64,000 nt of DNA from Rosa chinensis (Eukaryota > Streptophyta > Magnoliopsida > Rosales > Rosaceae): NCBI RefSeq assembly GCF_002994745.2, contig NC_037090.1:8987501-9051500 (forward strand). The letters are read 5' to 3'. Below, piece by piece: positions 12,201 to 22,839 of the stretch. The position numbers and the translations under genes are program-made. Position 1 is the first letter of the stretch, and each line of letters opens with the position of its first letter. The notes beneath the pieces are model-generated. The model did no database searches, was not told the DNA's origin, and worked only from the letters and a program-made list of their open reading frames with translations.

Positions 12201-13487
12201 TTTACTGCTGGTTTGAAAAGTTGCTCTATGTTATTCTTTAAATTTTTATGATTGATTATCTGTTGCCTTGTAAAATGGTGAGGTGTAGTACTAGGAACGC
12301 TTGCTCTTGCTTAAAACAAAGAATTTCAACTAGAAACAAATGATGATAGAGAAAAGGGCAAGTGAATATGGCTATAACACTTGTTTGGACCTTGGAGCAC
12401 AAAGATGCTCAAGAAATTTATGAAAATGCTACACTTCATAAACCTGTAATGAAACAGGAGATTCTACTATATAAGTGACACTGATTTAGCCAGCTTTTAT
12501 TGGAGCTATCAACTATTCCAAAGCATTTGGTTGGTTCTGAAGTCCTTTCCTGATTTGGTCCTCGTAATGATGTCTGCCAATGTGTCTTCTGCATACTGCT
12601 TTCGCCAAGTACTGGCTGATTGCTTTAGCCATCATGCAACTGGCTTTCCGTTGTTATTGTGGTTTAAAACAAAAAGTTGAAAGTGATATGAGCAGTATAG
12701 CTACATGATCTAGTTGATTCTCCAACTTGGTTCTAAGCTGTCTCACTTCATCATATCTTGCTATTGGTATAGCTGCATGTTCTACTTGATGCTCCAAATT
12801 GGTTCTAAGCTGGCTGGCTTCATCGTGTCTTGCTATTGTGTTGTCGGTATACTGGTTTCTGATAAGAAAGTAGTGACTTTTTGCTTTAGCCATCATTCAA
12901 CTGGCTTTGCTTTATGTTGTAGTTTAAAACTGATATGAATAGTATAGCTAGATGTTCTAGTTGATAATGGTGTTTGGGCATGCAATTTCTACTTTAGCTG
13001 ACGTGTATTTATTCTGTTATAAGCATGCCCCATTAGGGTTTGCTCTTCTTTGCTTCTTTTGCTTATGTAAAAGATAACTTTGATTTCTTACTAAGTCACG
13101 AGATAGAAGGGCTATTACCGTATTAGCAAGGTGTTCATCTAGGTGCCATAGGCCCAAACACACACTATTATCAGCCTGTATAAATTTTTTGGATGGTTTC
13201 ATTTGTGCATATTTTAATCAAATAATAGGATGGGAGATGCTGTAATTGGTTTTGATTTATCTGGGGAGTAAGAATTTTTTGTTTTTGAAATGTTTCTAGT
13301 TCAGCTTGGATAGAGTTGACTTAATTGTTGTTTGCTGTGGTTTGTTGTTAGCAGGAAGGAATCGATTGAATGCGGTGTGCAGGGTACAGCAGGGGAAGGT
13401 GTTGGAAAGCAATCAGTTCTGAGGCCTCATGTCAGGGGTCCTTATCCGCCAACCCCAGATGTACAGTCACTTTGGTCTTATGTTTGA
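9275..13487 (+). CDS. NST1-like plant membrane protein with zinc ribbon and coiled coil (3 coding exons)
   Basis: Coding exons 9275-10777, 11118-12169 and 13355-13487 join through GT-AG introns in phases 0 and 2 to give 895 residues. Residues 17-34 and 47-66 are hydrophobic and probably membrane spanning. Cys101, Cys104, Cys120 and Cys123 form two CxxC pairs of a zinc ribbon. Residues about 270-400 are rich in Glu, Lys and Arg and should form a coiled coil. The C-terminal third is Ser/Pro rich and ends with a short W-S-Y-V tail. I recognise the conserved N-terminus (M-C-I-L-C-V-I-Q-K-W) as the plant family annotated as stress response protein NST1-like, whose biochemical role is unknown. The start was chosen because that N-terminus is conserved. 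The last acceptor is an AGCAG tandem, so 13352 is an alternative exon start. Confidence 0.88.
12615..12970 (+). repeat. nested direct repeats in the last intron of the NST1-like gene
   Basis: A block starting TGCTTTAGCCATCAT (about 12620-12720) recurs at about 12878-12965. Between them a second unit, TTGGTTCTAAGCTG with a following CTTCATC..TCTTGCTATTG, occurs twice (about 12726 and 12805). The copies differ by point changes. No coding potential is supported. This lies in the 1185-bp intron 12170-13354. Confidence 0.65.
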
Positions 13488-14190
13488 AAACAGAATGAGA
13501 AAGAGGATGAGGGACTTAAAAAAACACACCTCCTGTACTCTAATGGAGGCAAATAGCCTCTTTTGGAGGAGAGTTTAGAATACTGAATGCATTGTATCTT
13601 CCTGCTCTTCTTTATAAGGGAGATTGATGTTTACTTACATTAGCTTGGATAGGAATACACGTGACATGCATGCTTTTATGCTCTTAGATAACTGCTAGGT
13701 GTGTCACTGCCCTGATTCATTAGTTTCTTTTTCTTTAGAGGTGGGGGTTGTTATTACATCTATGGGGAAATTCTACATTTGCAGAATGGTGCTTGGTCCT
13801 CTTTTGTTTAACCGTGAACGGGTGTGTTGTATCATACTAACAAGTGCTGAAGGAGTGCCTTCACTCCTTCCTATATATAGTTCTAATCCTCGACCTTTCC
13901 ACAATCTGTTCACAGGTAAAGGGATTTGACATTGAGTTCTTGGAAAGCCCTTGGCTCCTCCCTCTTTGTTAGCACCTGGCAGTTTAGCAAAAGGTAAAAC
14001 TTTTTAGTCCCTTCGGGAGCATCACTTCTCCTCTTTCCTTTTGGTTATGGTCTTCGTCCATTTTGAGCCGTTCTGCTGTCTGCCCTTAGAGCAAGGAAAT
14101 ATCATATTGCAGGCCCTCTGGTTCCTCGGATTTCTTGTGGGAGATACAGTTTGGTTCAATCAATCGTTAGGTAGTTGTCAGGAGCCTTCA
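13488..14190. other. 3' UTR of the NST1-like gene and short intergenic region
   Basis: The 3' UTR probably ends somewhere before 13950; no definite poly(A) signal stands out. The 76-codon and 71-codon frames here (13699-13929, 14041-14256) show no recognisable protein. Confidence 0.45.
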
Positions 14191-14199
14191 CTGATCATT

Positions 14200-15040
14200 G
14201 GAATCAAATTTGCTCACCATCTAAACTATGCAGCCGCCACGTGTAACTCTCACTAACTCTGGTTAAAATATTTTCAGTTTTATAACTCTTTTAGAGAGAT
14301 ACTTCATCTCTTAGAACGGCGTTTCATCCCTTCCCAATTGATTTCACTTTTTTTCTCTGTTCTGCCGTCTTCTTTCTTAATCAATCCTCTGTCAAGCAAT
14401 TAATTCCTGCCAAACAAATCTTCTTCTCTCTTGCGAGCCGCATCTTCTTTCAACCACTCTCTCCTTCTGCTACTACTTTCCAAAATCCATCTCGATTATC
14501 ATCAATTCATCACACTTTTTTTGTGTGTTGGTTTCTGGGCATACTCCAAGGGCACTTCAGTTCATCAATTATCATCAATTCATGGGAAATATGATCATCT
14601 GTGACTCTGTGTTTATGTAATTTCTGGGTATTTCGATCATCATCAATTCATCAAATTTTTTCAAAGCTCCGAAAAAAAAAAAAAAATACAAACCGGAAGG
14701 ACGTAAAAAGATCGGAATATCTAGAAATCCATAAAACAAAAGAAAAACATATTAGTAATGATAGTTTCTTGAAATTCATATTACCAGAGACTCAAAGAGG
14801 TAGTGGAAGAGTAGAACTCAGAAAATTTTCTCATCAATAACAAAGATGAAGAAAAAGAATACAGTAGAGAGAGAAAGGAAAAGATATGGATGAACCGTGG
14901 TGAGAGAAAAACATATTAAAAGAAAAAAGAAGATAATTATTAATAACAGTTAACCAGAGTTAGTGAGAGTTATACGTAGTGGCTGCATATATAGTGGTGG
15001 TATCACCAATTGAGTTTATGTGGTGAGCAAATTTGATTCC
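14200..15040. mobile_element. non-autonomous Mutator-like (MULE) element
   Basis: The ends are inverted: GGAATCAAATTTGCTCACC starts at 14200 and its complement ends at 15040. A second inverted block (GCAGCC..., TAACTCTCACTAACTCTGG) lies inside at about 14230-14267 and 14949-14985. The right arm carries extra sequence between the two blocks. Flanking 9-mers CTGATCATT (14191-14199) and CTGAATATT (15041-15049) agree at 7 of 9 positions, which fits the 9-bp duplication of Mutator elements. The interior is pyrimidine rich on the left and purine rich on the right, with no transposase. Confidence 0.65.
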
Positions 15041-15049
15041 CTGAATATT

Positions 15050-15892
15050 GTATTGTCGCCTTCCTATTTGCGCATTCAGTCATGATTGTATTTTCTAGCT
15101 GATACTAATAGTGTTGCCAATAAAATTACAGAGAGCCGGTAGAGAATTATCTCGATTGTCATTTGAGCATCTGAACCGTTTCCCACTCATACTCTTCTAG
15201 TCTAATACCATACGCCCTTATTTTGACTAGTCTATTTGAGTGCGAACAAACTTGCCAATTGTTTCTGGCAAATAAACAATAATTTTTCAATGAAAACTTC
15301 TACAAGTCAGCCAAAATAAGGGAAATTGATTGTTGAAATAATAGGTACGCCGTACGCGTACAATAGCAAGAACGTACCGTGCAAACAAGAAACATTCCCT
15401 GATTCCCACATATTGAGAAAATTCAGATGACCTTGTTAAAGAAAATGATTCAATTATCAAACGAAAAGATCAGGAAATTCTTCTACCAAAGAAAAGAAAA
15501 GATCAGGAAATTCAGTCCAGAAAGAAAAACCAAAATAGAGTAGTAGATCACCATACGAAATGGTACATTAAATTCTTTTCCAAAAAAAGAAAAAGAATGG
15601 GTAGTCTTTAATTTTGATTTGCTTTCTTCTCTGTCAAGTTTGATTGGTAATAGCTCACTTTTCTGATGATCGTGAAGTCCGCAGTTTCTCAGAAACTAGG
15701 AGTCTAATTGACGAGGCAAGAGCTCGATCAACTACAAATAAATTCAACATGAACCCTCTATATAATCTCCCAGCTACTTCAGAAGAACTCATGCGAACCT
15801 CGATCAGATCGTTAATTTCCAGTGATTTCATTCAAAACCTTAAACAGTAGTACAGTGATACATTCCAAACCCGCGGCCTAATACAGTCTACC
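15050..15892. other. intergenic region and promoter of the flotillin-like gene
   Basis: AT-rich DNA without a supported gene. A 68-codon frame at 15644-15850 lies in the probable 5' leader and has no recognisable similarity. No clear TATA box was identified. Confidence 0.4.
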
Positions 15893-17332
15893 ATGTATAG
15901 AGTAGCAAGCGCTAATGAGTATCTAGTGATCACCGGTCTCGGAATAAACGATATCAAGATCAGAAAAAAGTCATGGGTGCTCCCCGGGCAGTCCTCCACC
16001 TTCATCGACCTCTCCCCTGTCAACTACACCTTCGAAGTCCAAGCCATGAGCGCCGAAAAACTCCCCTTCATCCTCCCCGCCGTCTTCACCATCGGCCCTT
16101 TCGACGCCAAGGACTCCCTTAAGAAGTACGCGAAGCTCATCTCCTCCCACGACAAGAACTCCAGCCACGTCAAGGAGCTCGTCCAGGGGGTCATTGAGGG
16201 CGAGACTCGTGTCCTCGCAGCCTCGATGACCATGGAGCAGATCTTCAAAGGTACAAAAGAGTTCAAAAAGGAGGTGTTCCAGAAGGTTCAGCTGGAGTTG
16301 GATCAGTTCGGTCTTTATATTTATAATGCCAATGTGAAGCAATTGGTGGACGTAGAAGGGCATGAGTATTTCAGTTACTTGGGGCAGAAGACACAGATGG
16401 AGGCGGCCAACCAGGCCAAGGTCGACGTGGCCGAGGCTAAAATGAAGGGGGAGGTGGGCTCTAAGCTCAGACAAGGGAAGACATTGCAGAATGCTGCGCA
16501 GATCGACGCGGAGACTAAGATCATATCTACCCAAAGGCAAGGGGAGGGGAAGAAGGAGGAGGCTAGGGTTAACACTGAGGTTAAAATTTATGAGAACCAA
16601 AGAGAAGCTGATGTGGCAAAGGCGAATGCTGAGCTGGCGATGAAGAAGGCCGAGTGGGCCAGGGAGGCGCAGGTGGCGGAGGTGGAGGCGGAGAAGGCAG
16701 TGGCGTTGAAAGAAGCCGAGCTGCAAAAGGATGTGGAGATGATGAATGCTATGACTACGACTGAGAAGCTCAAGGCTGAATTCTTGAGCAAGGCAAGTGT
16801 TGAGGCCGAGACCAAGGCGCAAGAGGCGAATTGGAATCTCTACCAAAAGCAGAAGGCCGCGGATGCAATTCTCTACGAAAAGGAGAAAGAGGCTGAGGCG
16901 CAGAGAGCAATGGCCGAGGCCAAGTTTTATGGTCGGGCAAAAATAGCTGATGGAGAGCTTTATGCAAAGAAGAAACAGGCCGAGGGACTTGTGGTGCTTG
17001 GACAAGCGGAAGGTGTGTACCTGCGCACTCTTATGGACTCATTGGGAGGCAACTATGAAGCGGTGAGAGACTACTTGATGATTAATCGTGGGATATATCA
17101 AGAGATTGCTAGTATTAATGGCGAGGCGGTGCGGGGACTTGAGCCGAAAATTAGCATCTGGACCAACGGCGGAGAGGGTGGTGCTGACGGCGGCAATGCG
17201 GCTATGAAGGAGGTTGCGGGAGTTTACAAGATGTTGCCACCATTGTTCAAGACTGTTCATGAACAAACAGGAATGCTGCCTCCTACTTGGATGGGCAATC
17301 TACCAGTTGCTGATAGTTCTAAACCTAATTGA
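15893..17332 (+). CDS. FLOT: flotillin-like protein
   Basis: A single uninterrupted frame of 479 residues matches plant flotillins along its full length (about 470-480 residues). The N-terminal SPFH/PHB domain covers about residues 1-190, including [18 protein letters not shown] and L-A-A-S-M-T-M-E. A long Ala/Glu/Lys coiled coil (about 190-370) follows, then Y-L-R-T-L, R-D-Y-L-M-I-N and P-K-I-S-I-W-T-N-G. Flotillins sit on the inner face of the plasma membrane in sterol-rich microdomains and take part in clathrin-independent endocytosis; in legumes they act in rhizobial infection. ATG at 15893 starts the conserved M-Y-R-V-A. The first 350 bp use mostly C-ending codons, then usage changes near 16245. 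Confidence 0.95.
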   Translation: MYRVASANEYLVITGLGINDIKIRKKSWVLPGQSSTFIDLSPVNYTFEVQAMSAEKLPFILPAVFTIGPFDAKDSLKKYAKLISSHDKNSSHVKELVQGVIEGETRVLAASMTMEQIFKGTKEFKKEVFQKVQLELDQFGLYIYNANVKQLVDVEGHEYFSYLGQKTQMEAANQAKVDVAEAKMKGEVGSKLRQGKTLQNAAQIDAETKIISTQRQGEGKKEEARVNTEVKIYENQREADVAKANAELAMKKAEWAREAQVAEVEAEKAVALKEAELQKDVEMMNAMTTTEKLKAEFLSKASVEAETKAQEANWNLYQKQKAADAILYEKEKEAEAQRAMAEAKFYGRAKIADGELYAKKKQAEGLVVLGQAEGVYLRTLMDSLGGNYEAVRDYLMINRGIYQEIASINGEAVRGLEPKISIWTNGGEGGADGGNAAMKEVAGVYKMLPPLFKTVHEQTGMLPPTWMGNLPVADSSKPN

Positions 17333-18880
17333 ACTTATTTGAATTTTCTCGGCTTTCTTGTCAACACAGGTGTTTTTCTTATATTGTCTGCGTTAACTAA
17401 TTAAGAAAAACGAGAGATTATTCAGAGCACCGCCGTGCACTTGCACCAACATAAATAAATGGTTAGATTGCATTAAATACACTTTTTGTTTATTAAAAAT
17501 ATCAAGGGTTGAGATTATTTTATAAGGGTTGAGACACTTACACCGTCGGTGCATAGAATAATTTCCAAACTAATTAAATTCATTATTGTATTTGTTCAGT
17601 GAACTTAGTCAACTAGTCAAGTAATTTCGTGGAACTTAGTACCCGGTTTTATTTGACACCATTGTTATTATAATTTAGTCGGGAGATTTAAATAATGGTG
17701 CATTAGTTTCTATTTCAAGACTGGTCGTTCATTCTGAGCATTCCGATTTCCGAGACTCGGTGTGTGAGTTTTTTTTTCTTTTTTTTCTCCATTCTGAGAC
17801 TTGGTTTAAAATTTTAAATGTGGCTTTTTACTAATCATAGCATCAAATGAATATAAATATAAAAGAAATTTAACGTGTCCATCAACAAGCTATAAGTTCA
17901 AGTGATGTCAAGTTAATAAAATAAATAATATAACTGAGAGAAGTTCCACAATAAAATTAAAAAAAGAAGAAGATGCAAATCAAATGTAACAGCGGAGACA
18001 TAAGAGATAGACAGATAGTTGATAAGTTTTGAGTTGAAAAAGAGACTGGCTTCCACTTGATTAAATTTGCCGAGGTCTCTAATGGGAAATTCTTGGTTGT
18101 TCACACTGAATGTGAGTGGTTTCTCTTATTTGACAATTAAGAAACATAACAATTTGAATAAAAGTGGAACTTCATTCCAAAAAATAAAATAAAAAAATAA
18201 AAAATAAAAAGTGGGACTTTGCAATTTGCATGGTTAATTTGACATGTTAACATAAGAGCACATGTGAAATGTCATGACATGTAAAACTAAGGGGTGGAGT
18301 TAGAATTTTAGAATGAGGTGGGCTAATTAAAATATTTTATAACATATGGGCTACATTTAAAAATTTAGGAATATTTAAATTATTAAACTAAAATTAAGCT
18401 ATAAATTAAGGGGAGTGTGATCCATTTTACAATCCATACTTTTTTTTTTTAAAGTTCTTATAAGAGTTTATAAGACAAAGTTTAAGTTATTAAAGACCAA
18501 ATTTACTTTACTAGAAAAAGAAAGGAGGATTGTGGATTTCATTTTCAGATATTAATGTTTTTCTAACATTTGAGATGGGCTAGTCCATCGCAGGTCCGCA
18601 GCCCATTTATAGCTACATTGTTGGCCGAAACTTGTTAAATTTTGTTAACACTTTTTATTTTCTTAAAATTATCCGGTATCACATAGAGTATGATTTTTAG
18701 AACGTCTTCTATGTTCTAATTGATGGATTACCGAAACGTCAAATAAAAAATTTTTTTTGAGGAATTATGCTGTCTAATTTCTACAAAAAAAAAAAAATTA
18801 TTTAAATTTTTGCCAAACTCCGATTGTGATGCATTCATAGCAAAGCAGGGCGAAAAAAAGAAAAAGGTTAGAAAAATAAT
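17333..18880. other. flotillin 3' UTR and AT-rich intergenic region
   Basis: Apart from a MITE candidate at 17417-17563, no gene or clear transposon border is visible. Homopolymer A and T runs occur at 17770-17790, 18180-18210, 18440 and 18785. Confidence 0.5.
17417..17563. mobile_element. small MITE candidate
   Basis: ATTATTCAGAGCACCGCCG at the left end is mirrored by the complement of CGTCGGTGCATAGAATAAT at the right end, with four mismatches. The interior is AT rich and repeats GGGTTGAGA twice. No convincing target duplication was found, so the class is open. Confidence 0.4.
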
Positions 18881-18972
18881 CCGACCTACCGGATTCGAAC
18901 CAGTGACCTAAGGATACCTGACAGGCTTTAACCCACTACAGTCCTCCGCTCTACCAACTGAGCTAAGGTCGG
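18881..18972 (-). tRNA. tRNA-Tyr (GUA) with a 20-nt intron
   Basis: On the minus strand the acceptor arm pairs CCGACCT with AGGTCGG. The D arm reads GCTCAGTTGGTAGAGC and the T arm contains GGTTCGAATCC. The anticodon stem GAGGA/TCCTT holds the loop CTGTAGA, interrupted after the G following GTA by a 20-nt intron (TGGG...CAGGT). The mature tRNA has 72 nt before CCA. Nuclear plant tRNA-Tyr genes normally carry such an intron. A T-run (ATTTTT, at 18872-18877 on the plus strand) downstream acts as RNA polymerase III terminator. A TATA-like stretch (18999-19013) and a CAA motif lie upstream, as in active plant tRNA genes. Confidence 0.95.
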
Positions 18973-19335
18973 TTTGTTAACAAAGCGGCTAATTATCTTA
19001 TATATATATATATTAAAGGAAGCAGAGTCAACAAAGGAGGCGTGGAAATACATTCTCTGTACGCGTGAAACATTCAAACAAACCGACCACAACCGCACAA
19101 TAATGCAAAACGACTTCAACTTGACAAGCAACATCGTAAGCAAAGGAAACATAATTTTTTTTTTAAAGATAGTTTTCCTGCAGTTTTTCGGTTTATTAGA
19201 ATTATTTTCCTCATAATCATAGGAGTAGAATAAGTTTCTTGTTTCAATATCAAATTCTAGTTTAGTGTCTATCGGTTTATTTTATTATTCCTGGTTCTAC
19301 ACTAAAAATAGGATTTCTAGTCATGGGTTAGAGCC

Positions 19336-19342
19336 TATATAA
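19336..19342 (+). promoter_or_regulatory. TATA box of the small MCPLR-type gene
   Basis: TATATAA lies about 94 bp before the start codon at 19436, implying a leader of roughly 60-65 nt. Confidence 0.65.
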
Positions 19343-19435
19343 GGCACCCATTAGATTTATATTGTACATTCATTGCATTACAACCACATCTGTCTCTCTC
19401 ACTCAGACTCACTTCCTGTGTGCAAAGCAAAGAAA

Positions 19436-19705
19436 ATGTGTCCCCTACGGTTCATATTGATACTCTTGTCTACCACGCTTGCCGGTTTCTTCTTGTTGAG
19501 AAACATCGCCTCGGAAAATGACTCGGAGATATGCGCACCTTCTAATAATGGTCTTCAAGAACCAGATGCATCATCATCCCCCTCCTTCTCATGCAAGGTT
19601 GCATCTGCTATGAGATCTGCGTTTTGGACAAGCGTTGACATGGCAAGTGGACGCTACCTATGGAGAACTTTGGTGTCTTCTTCGTCTTCTGTCCATTCTC
19701 ACTAG
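19436..19705 (+). CDS. small conserved plant protein with N-terminal membrane anchor (methyltransferase-related type)
   Basis: An 89-residue protein starting M-C-P-L-R. Residues about 5-22 are hydrophobic and form a signal anchor. The C-terminal half has the conserved F-W-T-S-V-D-M-A-S-G-R-Y-L-W-R motif. This pattern is shared by short plant proteins often annotated as methyltransferase-related, although they are far too short for a methyltransferase and their role is unknown. I chose the ATG at 19436, not the upstream in-frame one at 19373. It has an AAAGAAA context and begins the conserved block. A TATA box lies at the expected distance upstream. Confidence 0.8.
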   Translation: MCPLRFILILLSTTLAGFFLLRNIASENDSEICAPSNNGLQEPDASSSPSFSCKVASAMRSAFWTSVDMASGRYLWRTLVSSSSSVHSH

Positions 19706-20077
19706 CTAATTTTTCGGATTGGTTTTTCTTCGTAGCTCTAAATCTCTGATGGGTTGTACTGATTTGCTTGTGTAAGCTTTGTATTCAGGTTAACATCTCA
19801 ATTATAGTTATGAAAATACAGGACACTGAAAATTTGATCAGTCTTTACCCTGTTCGATGCTGTCTAAAGATAAATGCTTACTAGAATCTGATATTTCAAG
19901 GTAACATGAAAAATTATTTCACATACATTCATCTGCAACCATCCCACACAAAGTTGAAAACAAATTCAAATTCTTGCATTAATGGAATTTGTAATTGTCA
20001 CAATGATTAAAGCTTCTCAAGAATAGAATAAGAAATACTACAATCAAATCCCCTACAATCAAAGTCCCTTGCTAGGA

Positions 20078-21502
20078 TTATGCCTCCAGGGGAGAGACGA
20101 CTTCAACTGGGAGCACCAAAGGTGGTTGTTCTTGCTGCCCTTGCTGCTCTGGTTGTGGTGGCTCTTGTTGCTGCGGCTGTTGCTCCCCTTGCCAAGTCCA
20201 AACAATGTCCTTGAGACCTGGTCTCACCTCCTTTTTCATGACCTTCTGATACTCTAATGTATCTCCACTAGACTTCTTCACCTCCACCAAGTGAAAAGAC
20301 GGGGTGATCTCAAAGATCTCAGTTTCAATACCTAAAACCCCCTTCCTGCCTTCCGTGGACCCTTCCATTCTCAACAACCCTCCATCCTTCTTCTTGATTT
20401 TAAGTCTCAGACGCTTGGCTATGTCTTCCAGCTTGCTGATGATGGTTGAAGCAGTTTTGTTGGATGTAAACCGCACTTCTTTTTTCTGTTCAGCCTCCTC
20501 AAACAGTCCAGACAAGTCAAAGCCAGCCGAGTAGGAGATGATATCAAAAGCGTTCAAGTTAGACGGCTTCTGCGCTAATTCTTGCTTTGCCTCTGTCACA
20601 GAATTGTTATCTCCACCAGGTCCAAAAATGGCATCAGCATCCAGAGGGGATAGCTCTTTCACTGGTACTTCAGCAATCGCAGGCTTTTGGACCAGCCCCT
20701 TACGGAACCAAGAAGATTGCATTATTTTAGACAAAGATATCCGAGTATTTGGATTTGGGTCGAATATCTTTGACAGCAACCTGCGTACTTCAGGAGTAAA
20801 CCAGTTAGGGAATTTGAATTCCCCCTTACCAATCTTCCTATACAACTCCATCAGATTTGCATCATGAAATGGAAGATAGCCAGCCAATAGAACATATAAT
20901 ATCACCCCACACGACCAAATGTCAGCTTTGGCACCATCATAGCCTTTCCTGTTTATTACTTCTGGGGCAACATATGCAGGAGTCCCACAGGTTGTATGAA
21001 GCAATCCATCTTGGCGCTTGGATTCACCAAGGGCACTCAGTCCGAAATCTGAAACCTTTAGATTTCCATTCTCATCCAAAAGTAGGTTTTCCGGTTTCAG
21101 ATCACGATGGTATACACCTCTACTGTGGCAGTAGTCAACAGCACTGATGAGCTGTTGAAAATACTTTCTAGCATCATCCTCCTTTAGCTTGCCTTTGGAA
21201 ACCTTGTTGAAGAGCTCACCACCTTTGACATACTCCATGACAAAGTAAATCTTGGTTTTGCTGGCCATTACCTCGTAAAGCTCCACCACATTTGGATGTC
21301 TAATCAATCGCATCACAGAAATTTCACGCTTGATCTGATCAATCATCCCGACCTTCAAGACCCTCTCTTTATCAATCATCTTTATGGCCACACTCATGCC
21401 AGTTTTGAGGTTCCTAGCATGGTATACCTTGGCAAAGGTTCCTTGGCCTAACAATCTACCCAATTCATATCGCTGCATCAGCACACTCCCTTTGTTTTCC
21501 AT
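20078..21502 (-). CDS. CIPK: CBL-interacting protein kinase (CIPK/SnRK3), CIPK2-like, intronless
   Basis: A 474-residue Ser/Thr kinase in one exon. The catalytic domain spans about residues 12-266 with the glycine loop G-Q-G-T-F-A-K-V, Lys41, HRD at 132-134, DFG at 152-154, the activation loop T-T-C-G-T-P and APE at 179-181. The regulatory part has the NAF motif at 317-319 (L-N-A-F-D-I-I), which binds CBL calcium sensors and relieves autoinhibition, followed by a PPI-type segment. The tail after W-T-W-Q-G-E is unusually rich in Gln and Pro. CIPKs translate calcium signals into phosphorylation of ion channels and transporters. Intronless coding sequence is typical of one CIPK clade. The nearest relative appears to be the CIPK2/CIPK10 group, but numbering is not assigned. 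Confidence 0.95.
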   Translation of the reverse strand: MENKGSVLMQRYELGRLLGQGTFAKVYHARNLKTGMSVAIKMIDKERVLKVGMIDQIKREISVMRLIRHPNVVELYEVMASKTKIYFVMEYVKGGELFNKVSKGKLKEDDARKYFQQLISAVDYCHSRGVYHRDLKPENLLLDENGNLKVSDFGLSALGESKRQDGLLHTTCGTPAYVAPEVINRKGYDGAKADIWSCGVILYVLLAGYLPFHDANLMELYRKIGKGEFKFPNWFTPEVRRLLSKIFDPNPNTRISLSKIMQSSWFRKGLVQKPAIAEVPVKELSPLDADAIFGPGGDNNSVTEAKQELAQKPSNLNAFDIISYSAGFDLSGLFEEAEQKKEVRFTSNKTASTIISKLEDIAKRLRLKIKKKDGGLLRMEGSTEGRKGVLGIETEIFEITPSFHLVEVKKSSGDTLEYQKVMKKEVRPGLKDIVWTWQGEQQPQQQEPPQPEQQGQQEQPPLVLPVEVVSPLEA

Positions 21503-21600
21503 TCCCGACTTCTATTCTTGTACACAGTAGAAGTTACTTCTATATGATAGCTTAGAATATGATATAGGAACTATTCTCAAGAATCTAAAAGGCTATGAGA

Positions 21601-21792
21601 TCAACCGTCCTCATCGACATAATGTTTTGACAAGAGGTACCCCCTCAAATTGACTACTGCCGCCGGCATTTGAGCACACAAGCGAGATGGGCTGTGAGTT
21701 TGTCCAATCTCATCCTTGGTAAACAAGGGCAGCTCAAACAGAGCTACACTCTCACCAATCACTGAAGAAGAGTTTTCAACTTTGAAGCACAT
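21601..21792 (-). CDS. possible 63-codon upstream ORF in the CIPK leader
   Basis: A complete ATG-to-stop frame of 63 codons ends 98 bp before the kinase start. It lies in what seems to be the second leader exon, and its product (M-C-F-K-V-E-N-S-S-S) is not recognised. If retained in the mRNA it could reduce kinase translation. It may be a chance frame; conservation in related species would decide. Confidence 0.25.
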   Translation of the reverse strand: MCFKVENSSSVIGESVALFELPLFTKDEIGQTHSPSRLCAQMPAAVVNLRGYLLSKHYVDEDG

Positions 21793-21931
21793 CTTTCAGC
21801 ATTCCCTAGGTTTTCTTCTTTGATAACCCCGAGAAAACTGAAGAAGATGAGTAGCTGAAACTTATGCAGACAAGAAACTGAATAGCAATCAGCTAAGTTT
21901 CCAACTCCCTAACAAATATATCAGATTTCCA

Positions 21932-22805
21932 CCTGAAAAAGAACCAAAAGGAAACAGATGAGCCTTTGCGTGCTTAAAATTGCTACATATTGCAGAATAA
22001 ATAATCATGGTACTGAAAAATGTGATAATTAGCCATAATTTGACAGGTCTTATATATATATATATCACTCTCACTGCAAGCTATCAACTTTAGCAAGTTG
22101 TCCACATCTTAGAAATAAATTGAGAATTTTGTTACTTCACATAGATTTGAATGCATATTTTGACAATTTTACTATAACTTTCTCATTGCAAGCTATGAAC
22201 TTTAACATGTACTTCAACATCTTAAAAGATAAAATGAGAATTTTGTTACTTCAACTGTTAAGGAATCCATCTTTTGGCATATGCAAGCCAGGAATTAGCA
22301 CCTATACATCTTAAAGGAAAATTTGGAAGTCTATATATTTTCACATGGTATTGAATTTATATACATAACCTCCTATGTCCTATGTCATAAACATATGCAC
22401 ACCTTCAAAACCTACATGGTGAACCATGAATGAACAGAACAGAGCACAACTGATCTGTTTCTTGTGAGAATCAAGATTGTACAAAACTCAATCCTCAAAA
22501 GAAACAGGGAAAACCCAATTCTCAATTTTCAAGGAAACCAAACAGGAAAATACGGAAAATTACAAACAAAATCTCTACCAATTTGCCAAACTCAACAAAA
22601 ATTCCATATTTTGCAGCAAACAACAAGAACAAACTAGAATTGAATTGAATTAAAGATTTGAACTTTACCTTAGATTTGAGGAAGAAATCTCAATCCTCAG
22701 AGTTGAAAGTAGATAAGAAAGGAAGAAGAAACTGAAAATTGCGAGAGGTTGAAGTGTTTCTGGCGAAGTTGGCTTCTAGCTTAGAAGGAAAAACCAAATG
22801 TGTGT
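21932..22805 (-). other. CIPK first leader exon and probable 5'-leader intron
   Basis: On the minus strand a strong donor (CTAAG then GTAAAG) ends a first exon at 22669, and a pyrimidine-tract acceptor (TTCTTTTTCAG) opens the next at 21932. The first exon would run from about 22805. The predicted intron is about 735 bp. Leader introns are common in this CIPK group. A TATA run lies in the intron at about 22053. Confidence 0.45.
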
Positions 22806-22832
22806 TGGCCCAAGAGCGCCACGCACCTCTTC

Positions 22833-22838
22833 TTTATA
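22833..22838 (-). promoter_or_regulatory. TATA box of the CIPK gene
   Basis: The minus strand reads GGTATAAAGA, placing the transcription start near 22805. Confidence 0.5.
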
Positions 22839-22839
22839 C

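Noticed and set aside
14601..14840. 79-codon frame
   Set aside because: Contained in the non-coding interior of the small MULE; Lys-rich translation of an A-rich run.
15971..17005. 344-codon open frame antisense to flotillin
   Set aside because: It mirrors the high-GC sense coding sequence; the product is Leu/His rich with no known domain, while the sense strand is a full flotillin.
18415..18545. MITE related to the one at 31261
   Set aside because: Only CCATTTTACAATCCA on the left is similar; the right side does not mirror it well enough.
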